NCBI RefSeq assembly: GCF_010548245.1
Contig: NZ_JAAGLR010000332.1
Coordinates: 1 to 34,403, forward strand
Direction: 5' to 3'
Source of the DNA: Streptomyces sp. SID11385
GTDB taxonomy: Bacteria; Actinomycetota; Actinomycetes; Streptomycetales; Streptomycetaceae
DNA length: 34,403 bases
In this document: piece by piece, positions 7,187 through 13,802 of the stretch
How positions within the stretch are numbered: the first letter of the stretch is position 1
Layout: each line of letters begins with the position of its first letter
Program-made: the position numbers and the translations under genes
Notes under the pieces: generated by a model
What the model was told of the DNA's origin: nothing
Database searches by the model: none
The model's input: only the letters and a program-made list of their open reading frames with translations

Positions 7187-7870
7187 GGGGACCAGCGGCC
7201 CGCTCAGCGCCTCCGCCCCCGCCGCCCGGTCGCCCGCCCACGTCAGCGAGGCGTGGTCGCGCGGCTTGCGGCCCCACAGCATGAGCAGCAGGCCCTCCGC
7301 CGGGCCCGCGACCTCGGCGACCGGCTCGCCGGGCCCGTGCACCCACGCGTCCCCCGTGTCGGTGGCGGTGAGCCGTACCGCCCGCGCGGGCGGTACGGCT
7401 GCGCCCCGCGAGACCATGCGGGGCGCCATCGTGTCGAAGACCTCCGCGACTCCGTCCGCCGCGAGCGCCGGGTCCATCGGGGACGTGGCGCCGCGCGCGT
7501 GCTCGGCGTCCCAGCGGTGCATCAGCGTCTCCTGGGCGCGCCGTCGCAGCCAGAACGCCACGGTGCGCGGCGGCGAGAACGTCCACGCCTCGGTCGCGGG
7601 ATCGGCCGAGAGGGCCGCCACGAGGTCCCGCGCCGAACGGGCGTGCCACTCCCGCAGAGCGTCCCGCTCACGCGGCGCCGCGCCCTCGTCGTAGCCGCGC
7701 CCGTGCCGCTTCCGCACGGCGGTGACGACCCACAGATTCCCCGCCCCTCTGTGGACCGCCAGATCCGCCAGGCTCCAGTCGCCGCAGTGCGCGACGCGAG
7801 CCGACAGGTCGCCGTCCAGCGCCGAGTCGAAGGCGTCCAGTTCGTGGCGGAGGGCTTTCAGGTGGTCCAT
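7184..7870 (-). CDS. Maleylpyruvate isomerase (MDMPI) family protein, possibly mycothiol-dependent
   Basis: Protein of 228 residues from ATG 7870 (MDHLKALRHELDAFD). The N-terminal DinB-like four-helix domain shows the family's putative metal triad: His40 in WSLADLAVHRG, and Glu114 and His118 in RRRAQETLMHRWDAE. A C-terminal MDMPI_C-like domain follows (VRLTATDTGDAWVHG to LLMLWGRKP). In characterised members this fold carries a divalent metal and uses mycothiol as thiol cofactor. The substrate of this member is unknown. It stands alone: it converges with the esterase and is 25 bp past the acetyltransferase gene on the same strand, so the two may be co-transcribed. Confidence 0.85.
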   Translation of the reverse strand: MDHLKALRHELDAFDSALDGDLSARVAHCGDWSLADLAVHRGAGNLWVVTAVRKRHGRGYDEGAAPRERDALREWHARSARDLVAALSADPATEAWTFSPPRTVAFWLRRRAQETLMHRWDAEHARGATSPMDPALAADGVAEVFDTMAPRMVSRGAAVPPARAVRLTATDTGDAWVHGPGEPVAEVAGPAEGLLLMLWGRKPRDHASLTWAGDRAAGAEALSGPLVP

Positions 7871-7895
7871 GGGCGTCACCGTACGGTGCGCGTGG

Positions 7896-8723
7896 CTAGT
7901 CCTTGTCGACAGCCGCGCGGGTCGGTGCGTCCCCGGGCGCGAGGCGGAGGTAGAGGCGGGTGCCGAGGGGGCGGTAGCCGAGCCGTTCGTAGACGCGGCG
8001 AGAGTCCTCGCCCGAGAACTCCAGCCACACGGAGGCGGCGCCGCGTGCGAACAGGTCGGCCGTGAGCGCGGAGACGACGGCGGAGGCGACGCCCGCGCGC
8101 CGGTGGGCGGGGCGCGTGCCGACCCCGGCCAGCTCCGCCGTCCCGAGCGCGGGCGCCGTGCAGCTCGCCCCGCCCGCGCAACTCCCGTCCGCGGCACGTA
8201 CGTACCGCACCGCGCCCCCGCCCTCGCACGTCCGCCGCAAGCGCGCGGCCCCCTCGGGGCTCGCGGCCCCCGGACCGCCGAAGGACTCGCTCAGCGCGGC
8301 ATCGAGGGCGGCGAACTCGTCATCCGCGCAGGGGACTTCGGTACGTGGTCCGCTCGCGGCCGGGAGGTACGTGTCCGGCGTGCACACCAGGAAGTCGTGC
8401 TCGGCCTCCACCGTGAAACCGGCGGCGAGCAGCGCGGGCGCGACGGCCGGTGCGGCAGCGGGGACGAATTCGAGCCGGGGCGTCAACTCCCGTGCGCGGA
8501 AGGCTTCGACGAGGGCCGCGACGTCCGCCGCCGAGGGCTCGGCGCCGGGCAGCGGGGTCGCGTAGTTGAGGTACGGGTTCGGGTCGTCGGCCTGGAGGCC
8601 GGCGACGAACCCCGGCGTCTCCACCACCCGTGGCCTGCGCCGCAGTTGCTCGGCGGTCGCGGACTGCACGAGCAGACCGGGGGAGGGGACGGCGGGGGAC
8701 GTGGAGGGGTCCACGGAAGTCAT
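7896..8723 (-). CDS. GNAT-family N-acetyltransferase
   Basis: Protein of 275 residues; ATG 8723 is chosen because of a GAAGGA site 9 bases upstream. The C-terminal half has the acetyl-CoA-binding signature GVGTRPAHRRAGVASAVVSAL (about residues 200-220), followed by the family's closing YERLGYRPLGTRLYLRL strand. The N-terminal half is a degenerate second GNAT-like lobe (PNPYLNYATPLPG, AALLAAGFTVEAEHDFLVC), as in tandem-GNAT proteins. Substrate unknown. It lies 25 bp upstream of the MDMPI-like gene. Confidence 0.8.
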   Translation of the reverse strand: MTSVDPSTSPAVPSPGLLVQSATAEQLRRRPRVVETPGFVAGLQADDPNPYLNYATPLPGAEPSAADVAALVEAFRARELTPRLEFVPAAAPAVAPALLAAGFTVEAEHDFLVCTPDTYLPAASGPRTEVPCADDEFAALDAALSESFGGPGAASPEGAARLRRTCEGGGAVRYVRAADGSCAGGASCTAPALGTAELAGVGTRPAHRRAGVASAVVSALTADLFARGAASVWLEFSGEDSRRVYERLGYRPLGTRLYLRLAPGDAPTRAAVDKD

Positions 8724-8982
8724 CGGGGAAGTCCTTCGAGGGAGTCGCACAGGTACCCGGACACGCGGGAATCGCGTGCGGGCAGGACGGATCACGGCCG
8801 CGGGAGGCCGGGCGTGGGACCACCGCCGGAAGGCGCGGAGCCTTCCTCAGGACGCGCGGCGGTCGCTGACGGACGCCGTGCTCATGGACTTCATTCCCTC
8901 GGGGACGCGAACTGCGGGACAGGGGCGGCTCACTGTGGCAGGAGGCCACGTGGCGAGCAACCCCTTTTCCCCCGGGGCCCGC
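8724..8982. other. Intergenic region between DUF2000 and GNAT genes
   Basis: About 260 bp without a supported gene. It should contain the minus-strand promoter of the GNAT gene and the end of the DUF2000 transcript. Two small hairpins are visible: CACGCG/CGCGTG (8762-8778) and GGAAGGC/GCCTTCC (8828-8846). The second could be a weak terminator for the DUF2000 gene. Nothing else stands out. Confidence 0.4.
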
Positions 8983-9432
8983 TCACGGGTGCATCGTCGC
9001 GCCCTTCAGCGTCTTGTCCACCGCGTTCCTCGGCCCGTACACCGCGAGCCCCACGAGATCGAGCGCGGCGCCGGGGACGGCGCGGACGGCGGCCCGGTTG
9101 GCCGCGTCGTGGCCCGTCGCGAAGAGGTCCGCGGTGAAGACCGCGCGGGGCAGGGCGCGCGCGAGGGCGCGGGAGTGGGCCGTCGTGAGCAGCGCGGCGG
9201 GCCCCTCGAAGACGAGGACGGGCTGGCGGAACATGGGCAGGTACGGGGTGCTGTCGGCGTCCGCGTACGGCTCGCCGATCACCTCCGGGACCTCGGTGCC
9301 GAGGCCGCTGACGAGGAAGGCGGTCACGTTGAGCCGCTGCCAGGGGGCGAGGTCGTCCCGGAGCAGGACGGCGATCTTGGTGTCGAAGCGGACGGGGGCG
9401 ACGGGGGCGGCGGACGTGTCGGTGCTGGTCAT
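8983..9432 (-). CDS. DUF2000 family protein
   Basis: Protein of 149 residues from ATG 9432, with GAGG about 9 bases upstream. It matches the DUF2000 pattern along its length: FDTKIAVLLRDDLAPWQRLNVTAFLVSGL at the start, IGEPYADADSTPYLPMFRQPVLVF in the middle and DLVGLAVYGPRNAVDKTLKGATMHP at the end. The family is small, cytosolic and of unknown function. It is divergently arranged with an AraC-type regulator 62 bp away, which probably controls it. Confidence 0.85.
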   Translation of the reverse strand: MTSTDTSAAPVAPVRFDTKIAVLLRDDLAPWQRLNVTAFLVSGLGTEVPEVIGEPYADADSTPYLPMFRQPVLVFEGPAALLTTAHSRALARALPRAVFTADLFATGHDAANRAAVRAVPGAALDLVGLAVYGPRNAVDKTLKGATMHP

Positions 9433-9468
9433 GGAGCCAGCCTCGCGGTGGGGGCGCGACGCGTTCTT

Positions 9469-9489
9469 GTACGTTCCTGGCGTACGTTC
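9469..9489. promoter_or_regulatory. GTACGTTC direct repeat between DUF2000 and AraC genes
   Basis: GTACGTTC occurs at 9469-9476 and 9482-9489, 13 bp apart, in the 62-bp divergent gap. Directly repeated half-sites are typical of AraC-family binding, but the spacing is shorter than the usual ~21 bp. The second copy ends five bases before the AraC start codon, which would suit autorepression. Confidence 0.4.
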
Positions 9490-9494
9490 GGGGG

Positions 9495-10298
9495 ATGGCG
9501 ACCCGGCACGAGATCTCGGCGTGGCGGCCCGCCGTCCCCGGGGTGACGGAGGTGCTGCACGCGCGCTTCACCGACCACGCGTACCCGATGCACGTGCACG
9601 AGGCGTGGACGCTGCTCATCGTGGACGACGGCGCGGTCCGCTACGACCTGGGCAGGCACCCGCACGGCACCCCGCGCGGCACGGTCTCGCTGCTGCCCCC
9701 GTACGTCCCGCACAACGGCTCGGCGGCGAGCCCCGGCGGCTTCCGCAAACGCGTCCTCTACCTCGATCTCACCCACCTGGGAACGGACTTGACCGGCCCC
9801 GCCGCCGACACCCCGGACCTCGCCGACCCCCTGCTCCGCGACCGCGTCGGACGCCTGCACTCCGTACTGACGTACCCGGGCGAGGAGTTGGAGGCGGAGA
9901 GCCGACTGGCCCTGGTCGTGCGCCGGCTGCGCCGCCACCTGCGCGCGGCGACCGAACAGCCCCTCCCCGCACGGTCGTTGCCGCACGACCTGCGGGACCT
10001 GCTCGACGCCCGCCTGCCCGGCGCCCCGAGCCTCGCCGAGGCGGCCCGCGTCCTGCACGCCGACGAGACCCACCTCATCCGGACCTTCACGCGCGCCTTC
10101 GGCATCGCACCCCACCAGTACGTGACCTCCCGCCGCCTCGACCGCGCCCGCCGCCTCCTCCTGGAAGGCGTCCCCGCCGCGCGCGCCGCCGCCGAGTCCG
10201 GCTTCTACGACCAGCCCCACCTGACCCGCCACTTCCGCCGCTTCCTGGGCACGACGCCGGGCAGGTTCGCGCGAGGACTTCGCACACCGGAGGGGTGA
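9495..10298 (+). CDS. AraC-family transcriptional regulator
   Basis: Regulator of 267 residues starting at ATG 9495 with a GGGGG site directly before it. The N-terminal cupin-like sensing domain (about residues 15-110) includes YPMHVHEAWTLLIVDDGAVRYDLG and LLPPYVPHNG. The C-terminal double helix-turn-helix (about 170-260) is seen as SLAEAARVLHADETHLIRTFTRAFGIAPHQYV and ARAAAESGFYDQPHLTRHFRRFLGTTPGRF. It probably controls the divergent DUF2000 gene. The inducer is unknown. Confidence 0.9.
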   Translation: MATRHEISAWRPAVPGVTEVLHARFTDHAYPMHVHEAWTLLIVDDGAVRYDLGRHPHGTPRGTVSLLPPYVPHNGSAASPGGFRKRVLYLDLTHLGTDLTGPAADTPDLADPLLRDRVGRLHSVLTYPGEELEAESRLALVVRRLRRHLRAATEQPLPARSLPHDLRDLLDARLPGAPSLAEAARVLHADETHLIRTFTRAFGIAPHQYVTSRRLDRARRLLLEGVPAARAAAESGFYDQPHLTRHFRRFLGTTPGRFARGLRTPEG

Positions 10299-10320
10299 GG
10301 CGGGGCGCGCGCGTACGTCG

Positions 10321-10944
10321 TCAGCGGACCAGGAGGCGGATCGCGAGGGCGAGCCGGTCGGTGAAGAACGCGTGCGACGGTGCCTGGTGCTTGAGGCCGA
10401 CCGCCGTGCTGATCAGGGTCCGCGCGACGCCCGCCGCATCCCGCCCCGCCGCGCCCGGCCCCTCTGCCAGCGCCGCCGTGACCAGTTCCTCGAAGCGGCG
10501 CGGCGCCCGCTCCGCGCACTCCCCGAGCAGGTCCGGATGGGCCTCCACGACCTGCGGGATGTCACGCGCCGGGGGCTCCGTGTAGCGGCCCGCCCACCGG
10601 TCGAAGGCGTCGGCGAGGCGCGCGGGCAGGGGATGCCGGGTGTCCGAGAGGACTCGTTCCACCGCCGCGAGATCGCGCTCCAGGAGCTGTTCGACCGCCG
10701 CGCGGAAGAGGAGTTCCTTCGAGGAGAAGAGGAAGTAGAGCCCCGGGCGCGAGATGTCCGCCGCGCGCGCCACCTCCGCCATCGACGTCTTCCGGTACCC
10801 GAACCGGGCGAACGTGGCCATCGCGGCATCCAGCACGGCACCCCGCCGGCCTGGAGCGGTCTCGTCCCGGGGCCTGCCCGCGTCCCGGGGTGCGGTCTCG
10901 TCCTGGGGTGCGGCCCCATCCCGGGCTTCGGTCTCGCGGCTCAT
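10321..10944 (-). CDS. TetR-family transcriptional regulator
   Basis: Regulator of 207 residues from ATG 10944. Residues about 33-80 hold the TetR DNA-binding domain (RGAVLDAAMATFARFGYRKTSMAEVARAADISRPGLYFLFSSKELLF). Before it is an unusual 30-residue tail of repeated ETAPRDAGRPRDETAPG-type units, encoded by imperfect tandem repeats. The C-terminal domain (about 85-200) should bind a small-molecule ligand. It is divergent from an SDR oxidoreductase, 64 bp apart, which is its likely target. Confidence 0.9.
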   Translation of the reverse strand: MSRETEARDGAAPQDETAPRDAGRPRDETAPGRRGAVLDAAMATFARFGYRKTSMAEVARAADISRPGLYFLFSSKELLFRAAVEQLLERDLAAVERVLSDTRHPLPARLADAFDRWAGRYTEPPARDIPQVVEAHPDLLGECAERAPRRFEELVTAALAEGPGAAGRDAAGVARTLISTAVGLKHQAPSHAFFTDRLALAIRLLVR

Positions 10945-11008
10945 GCGAGGAGCCTACGAGAGCTGTACGCACTATACAAAGCTCGTACGAAGTGTAAAGT
11001 GCCCCGGC
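10945..11008. promoter_or_regulatory. TetR/SDR divergent promoter region with direct repeats
   Basis: The 64-bp gap is AT-richer than its surroundings. GTACG begins at 10965 and again at 10985, each followed by a related AT-rich stretch (about 10 of 15 positions alike), 20 bp apart. These may be the TetR-family regulator's binding sites overlapping both promoters. A clean palindrome is not visible, so the exact operator is uncertain. Confidence 0.4.
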
Positions 11009-11989
11009 ATGGCTGACCACACACGGCTCGTGACCTCCTTCACCGCCGCGAGCACGGCGGACGACGTGCTGCGCGGGCACGACCTCGGCGGCGTCCGCGC
11101 GCTCGTGACCGGGGCTTCCTCCGGCATCGGGGCCGAGACGGCCCGCGCCCTCGCCGCCGCCGGGGCGCGCGTCACGCTCGCGGTGCGGAACACGGACGCG
11201 GGGAACGCGGTCGCCGAGGCGATCGCCCGCGCCACCGGACGGGCCCGCCCGGACGTCGCGCCGCTCGACCTCGCCGACCGGGCCTCGGTCGCGCGCTTCG
11301 TCGTCGCGTGGCGCGAGCCGCTGCACCTCCTCGTCAACAACGCCGGCGTCGTCACGGGCGGCCTCGCCCGCACCCGCGAGGGCTGGGAGTGGCAGTTCGC
11401 GACCAACCACCTCGGCCACTTCGCCCTCGCCACGGGCCTGCGCGCCTCCCTGGCCGCAGGAGCGGCGGAGCGCGGCGGCGCCCGCGTCGTCGCGGTCAGC
11501 TCCACGGCCCACATGCGCGCCGGCGTCGACTTCGACGACCTCCACTTCACGCACCGCGCCTACGATCCCCAACTCGCCTACGCCCGCTCGAAGACGGCCA
11601 ACTCGCTCTTCGCCGTCGAGGCGACACGGCGCTGGGCGGGGGACGGGATCGTCGCCAACGCCGTCAACCCGGGCGGCGTCGCGACAGGACTGCAACGGAA
11701 CTTCACCCCGGAGCAACGGCGTTCGCTCGACGCGGCGGAGGCGGCGGGGGTCTTCACGTACAAGACGCTGGCGCAGGGCGCGGCGACCACGATGGTCGCC
11801 GCCGTCCACCCCGCCCTCGCCCGCGCGGGGGGCCGCTACCTCGACGACTGCCAGGAGGCGTACACCGTGCCGGACGACGCCGCTCTCGCCGACCACCCGC
11901 ACGGCGTCAAACGATGGGCGCTCGACCCGGCGCTCGCCGAGCGCCTGTGGACGGTCTCTGCGGAGCTCACCCGCACGGGGCCCGGATGA
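11009..11989 (+). CDS. Short-chain dehydrogenase/reductase (SDR)
   Basis: NAD(P)-dependent oxidoreductase of 326 residues, started at ATG 11009 (MADHTRLVTSF); the ribosome site is weak. The cofactor motif TGASSGIG is at residues 34-41, NNAG at about 110, catalytic Ser164/165 in AVSSTAHM, and Tyr191-x3-Lys195 in YARSKTAN. Length and the C-terminal region (RYLDDCQEA, HGVKRWALDPALAERLW) resemble retinol-dehydrogenase-like SDRs common in actinomycetes. The substrate is unknown. It is divergent from the TetR gene, which likely represses it. Confidence 0.9.
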   Translation: MADHTRLVTSFTAASTADDVLRGHDLGGVRALVTGASSGIGAETARALAAAGARVTLAVRNTDAGNAVAEAIARATGRARPDVAPLDLADRASVARFVVAWREPLHLLVNNAGVVTGGLARTREGWEWQFATNHLGHFALATGLRASLAAGAAERGGARVVAVSSTAHMRAGVDFDDLHFTHRAYDPQLAYARSKTANSLFAVEATRRWAGDGIVANAVNPGGVATGLQRNFTPEQRRSLDAAEAAGVFTYKTLAQGAATTMVAAVHPALARAGGRYLDDCQEAYTVPDDAALADHPHGVKRWALDPALAERLWTVSAELTRTGPG

Positions 11990-12032
11990 GGGGAGCGGCG
12001 GCCGGCCGCCCTCGTACCGCCGGGCCCGTCCC

Positions 12033-12068
12033 CCGCCTCAGCCCCGCCCCCCGCCTCAGCCCCGCCCC
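12033..12068. repeat. Perfect 18-bp tandem duplication at the LacI stop codon
   Basis: CCGCCTCAGCCCCGCCCC occurs twice without a gap (12033-12050, 12051-12068). The right copy contains the stop codon of the LacI gene (12056-12058, minus strand); the left copy repeats the same stop six codons downstream in frame. This suggests slippage has added or could remove six codons at the gene's end without loss of a stop. Confidence 0.85.
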
Positions 12069-13141
12069 GTCCCGCTCCCCGCGCCGGCCTCCCCGCATCC
12101 GCAGCTTCGCCGGCGGGTCACCTCGACAGGGAGCACGCGCGACACCGGTGCCGTGCGCTCCGGCTCCGTGACGCGCTGGATGAGGAGTTCGGCCGCCTCC
12201 TCGCCCATGCGGCGCATCGGCTGGCGGACCGTGGTGAGCGGGGGTCGGACGACGCGGCTCAGCGGGATGCCGTCGAAGCCGGTGACGGCGATGTCCTCCG
12301 GGACCCGTACCCCGGCCTCCTCCAGCGTGTGCAGGGCGCCGACCGCCATCTGGTCGTTCGCGAAGACGAGCGCCTCGGGACGAGGGCCCGGGCGGTCGAG
12401 GAGGGCGCGCGTCGCGCGGGAGCCCTCGGCGCGGGTCATCAGCGGGGCGCGCAGGTCGGGGGCCTCCGGTACGGGGAGCCCGGCCTCGCGCAGCGCGTCG
12501 CGGTAGCCCTCGAAGCGGGCGCCCACGTCGGGCGACTCGTCGGCGCTGCCGACGAAGACGAGGCGGCGCAGACCGTGGTCCGCGAGCAGGTGGCGCGTGA
12601 GCTGGTACTCGCCGTCGCGGTTGGCGACCTCGATGTGGTCCATGTGGTCTATCTCGCGCGGCCCCGCGAGCATCACGACGGGCACGCGCCGCGAGATGAC
12701 CTCCAGGTCCTCGGTCGGCACCGTCCGCGCGAGCACGGCGAAACCGTCCACGCGCCCCGCGACCTTCGCCACCAGGCTCTCCGGGCCGCCCACGAGCGAG
12801 GCCGCGATGAGCAGGGCGTAGCCGTGGCGGCGCGCCGCGCGCTCCATGCCCCGGATGATCTGGTCCGAGTAGAGCGTCCCGGCCTCCTCGTCGTCGCCGG
12901 TCTCGGAGTCCGCGTCGGGGTCGGCCATGTCGGGGAAGCAGAGGCCGATGATCCCGGTCGTGCGGCTCGCGAGACCGCGCGCACTGCCGCTCGGCACGTA
13001 GCCGAGGGCGCGGGCCGCCGCGAGGACCTTCTCGCGCGTCGCCGGACGTACGGAGTCGGGGCTGCGGTAGACGCGGGAGACGGTGGCGATGGACACGCCC
13101 GACCGCTCCGCCACGTCGTAGACCGTGGGGGCGTCGCTCAC
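12056..13141 (-). CDS. LacI-family transcriptional regulator
   Basis: Regulator of 361 residues. I start it at GTG 13141 (VSDAPTVYDVAERSGVS), because an ATG at 13186 lies inside an operator and adds non-family sequence; the ribosome site is weak either way. The LacI helix-turn-helix is TVYDVAERSGVSIATVSRVYRS (about residues 6-27), followed by the hinge ARGLASRTTG. The sugar-binding domain spans about 60-335 (IIGLCFPDM, FANDQMAVGALHTLEEAGVRVPEDIAVTGFDGIPLS). The C-terminus, RRRSCGCGEAG, has two close cysteines. It carries its own operator upstream (autoregulation). That operator resembles the one before the GH39/sugar-import operon, making this a candidate repressor of that operon. Confidence 0.9.
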   Translation of the reverse strand: MSDAPTVYDVAERSGVSIATVSRVYRSPDSVRPATREKVLAAARALGYVPSGSARGLASRTTGIIGLCFPDMADPDADSETGDDEEAGTLYSDQIIRGMERAARRHGYALLIAASLVGGPESLVAKVAGRVDGFAVLARTVPTEDLEVISRRVPVVMLAGPREIDHMDHIEVANRDGEYQLTRHLLADHGLRRLVFVGSADESPDVGARFEGYRDALREAGLPVPEAPDLRAPLMTRAEGSRATRALLDRPGPRPEALVFANDQMAVGALHTLEEAGVRVPEDIAVTGFDGIPLSRVVRPPLTTVRQPMRRMGEEAAELLIQRVTEPERTAPVSRVLPVEVTRRRSCGCGEAGAGSGTGRG

Positions 13142-13172
13142 AGCTGCACCATCGCCTGTCCTGTTCCACGCT

Positions 13173-13192
13173 GAATGAAAGCGCATTCATTC
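13173..13192. promoter_or_regulatory. LacI operator upstream of the LacI gene
   Basis: GAATGAAAGCGCATTCATTC is a 20-bp near-perfect palindrome (one symmetric mismatch pair) with the central CG typical of LacI sites. It lies about 30-50 bp before the GTG start on the minus strand, fitting autorepression. Confidence 0.75.
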
Positions 13193-13231
13193 TAGGTTTA
13201 GCGGCGGGCGAGAGCAAGGGTCCCCGGGGGT

Positions 13232-13247
13232 GAGTGAGCGCTCACTC
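13232..13247. promoter_or_regulatory. 16-bp perfect palindrome between LacI and MarR genes
   Basis: GAGTGAGCGCTCACTC is perfectly symmetric. Its form (TGAGCGCTCA core) is like many TetR-family operators, but neither flanking gene is TetR. It sits about 90 bp from the LacI start and 82 bp from the MarR start, so a third regulator may act here. Confidence 0.55.
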
Positions 13248-13278
13248 CCCAGGGCCACGCTTCTCCCCGGTCCCGAAA

Positions 13279-13310
13279 TCGACAAGTAAGTTTGCAAGTT
13301 TCCCTGTCGA
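13279..13310. promoter_or_regulatory. Likely MarR operator
   Basis: TCGACA (13279-13284) and TGTCGA (13305-13310) form a perfect inverted pair around an AT-rich core with TTGCAA near its centre. The site ends 18 bp before the MarR start codon. This fits autorepression of the MarR-MFS-hydrolase operon. Confidence 0.5.
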
Positions 13311-13328
13311 ACTCGTACGGTGGCCGTC

Positions 13329-13802
13329 ATGACCGAGCCCACCGCACCGCCCGTGCCGCCCGCCGACGGCGGCCCGCACCCGGACAGCGCGCGGCTCGCC
13401 GACGAGCTGTCCTCCGTGGCCGGGCTGCTCATGCGGCGCCTGCGCACGCACTCCGCGCGCAGCCTCCTCAGCCCCACCCAGCGCTCCGCGCTCTCCCGCC
13501 TCGACCGCGAGGGCCCGATGACCACGGCGGCCCTCGCCCGCGCCGAGCACGTACGCCCCCAGTCGATGCGCACGACGGTCGGCTACCTGCACGAACAGGG
13601 CCTCGTCGCCCGCACCCCCGACCCCGGGGACGGCCGCCAGGCCGTCGTCTCGGTCGCCGAACGCGGCCGGACCGTCCTCGCCGAGGTCCGCGCCGCCAAA
13701 CGCACATGGCTCACGCACGCCCTGGACACCCAGCTGTCCCCCGAGGAACGCGCCCTCGTCGCCGAGGCCGTGACCCTCCTCGGCAAGGTGGTGGAAGCGT
13801 GA
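13329..13802 (+). CDS. MarR-family transcriptional regulator
   Basis: Regulator of 157 residues from ATG 13329 (MTEPTAPPV); a GTG three codons earlier is possible. The winged helix is clear: LLSPTQRSALSRLDREGPMTTAALARAEHVRPQSMRTTVGYLHEQGLVARTPDPGDGRQAVVSVAERG (about residues 45-113). Its stop overlaps the GTG start of an MFS exporter by 4 bp. MarR plus DHA2-type MFS is a standard arrangement for efflux induced by small aromatic or toxic compounds. It probably represses its own operon via the palindromic site just upstream. Confidence 0.92.
   Translation: MTEPTAPPVPPADGGPHPDSARLADELSSVAGLLMRRLRTHSARSLLSPTQRSALSRLDREGPMTTAALARAEHVRPQSMRTTVGYLHEQGLVARTPDPGDGRQAVVSVAERGRTVLAEVRAAKRTWLTHALDTQLSPEERALVAEAVTLLGKVVEA

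Noticed and set aside
13292-13799. Upstream extension of the MFS exporter through the MarR gene
   Set aside because: The frame is open only by codon bias; the GTGA overlap with the MarR stop is the normal coupled start and no family sequence precedes it.
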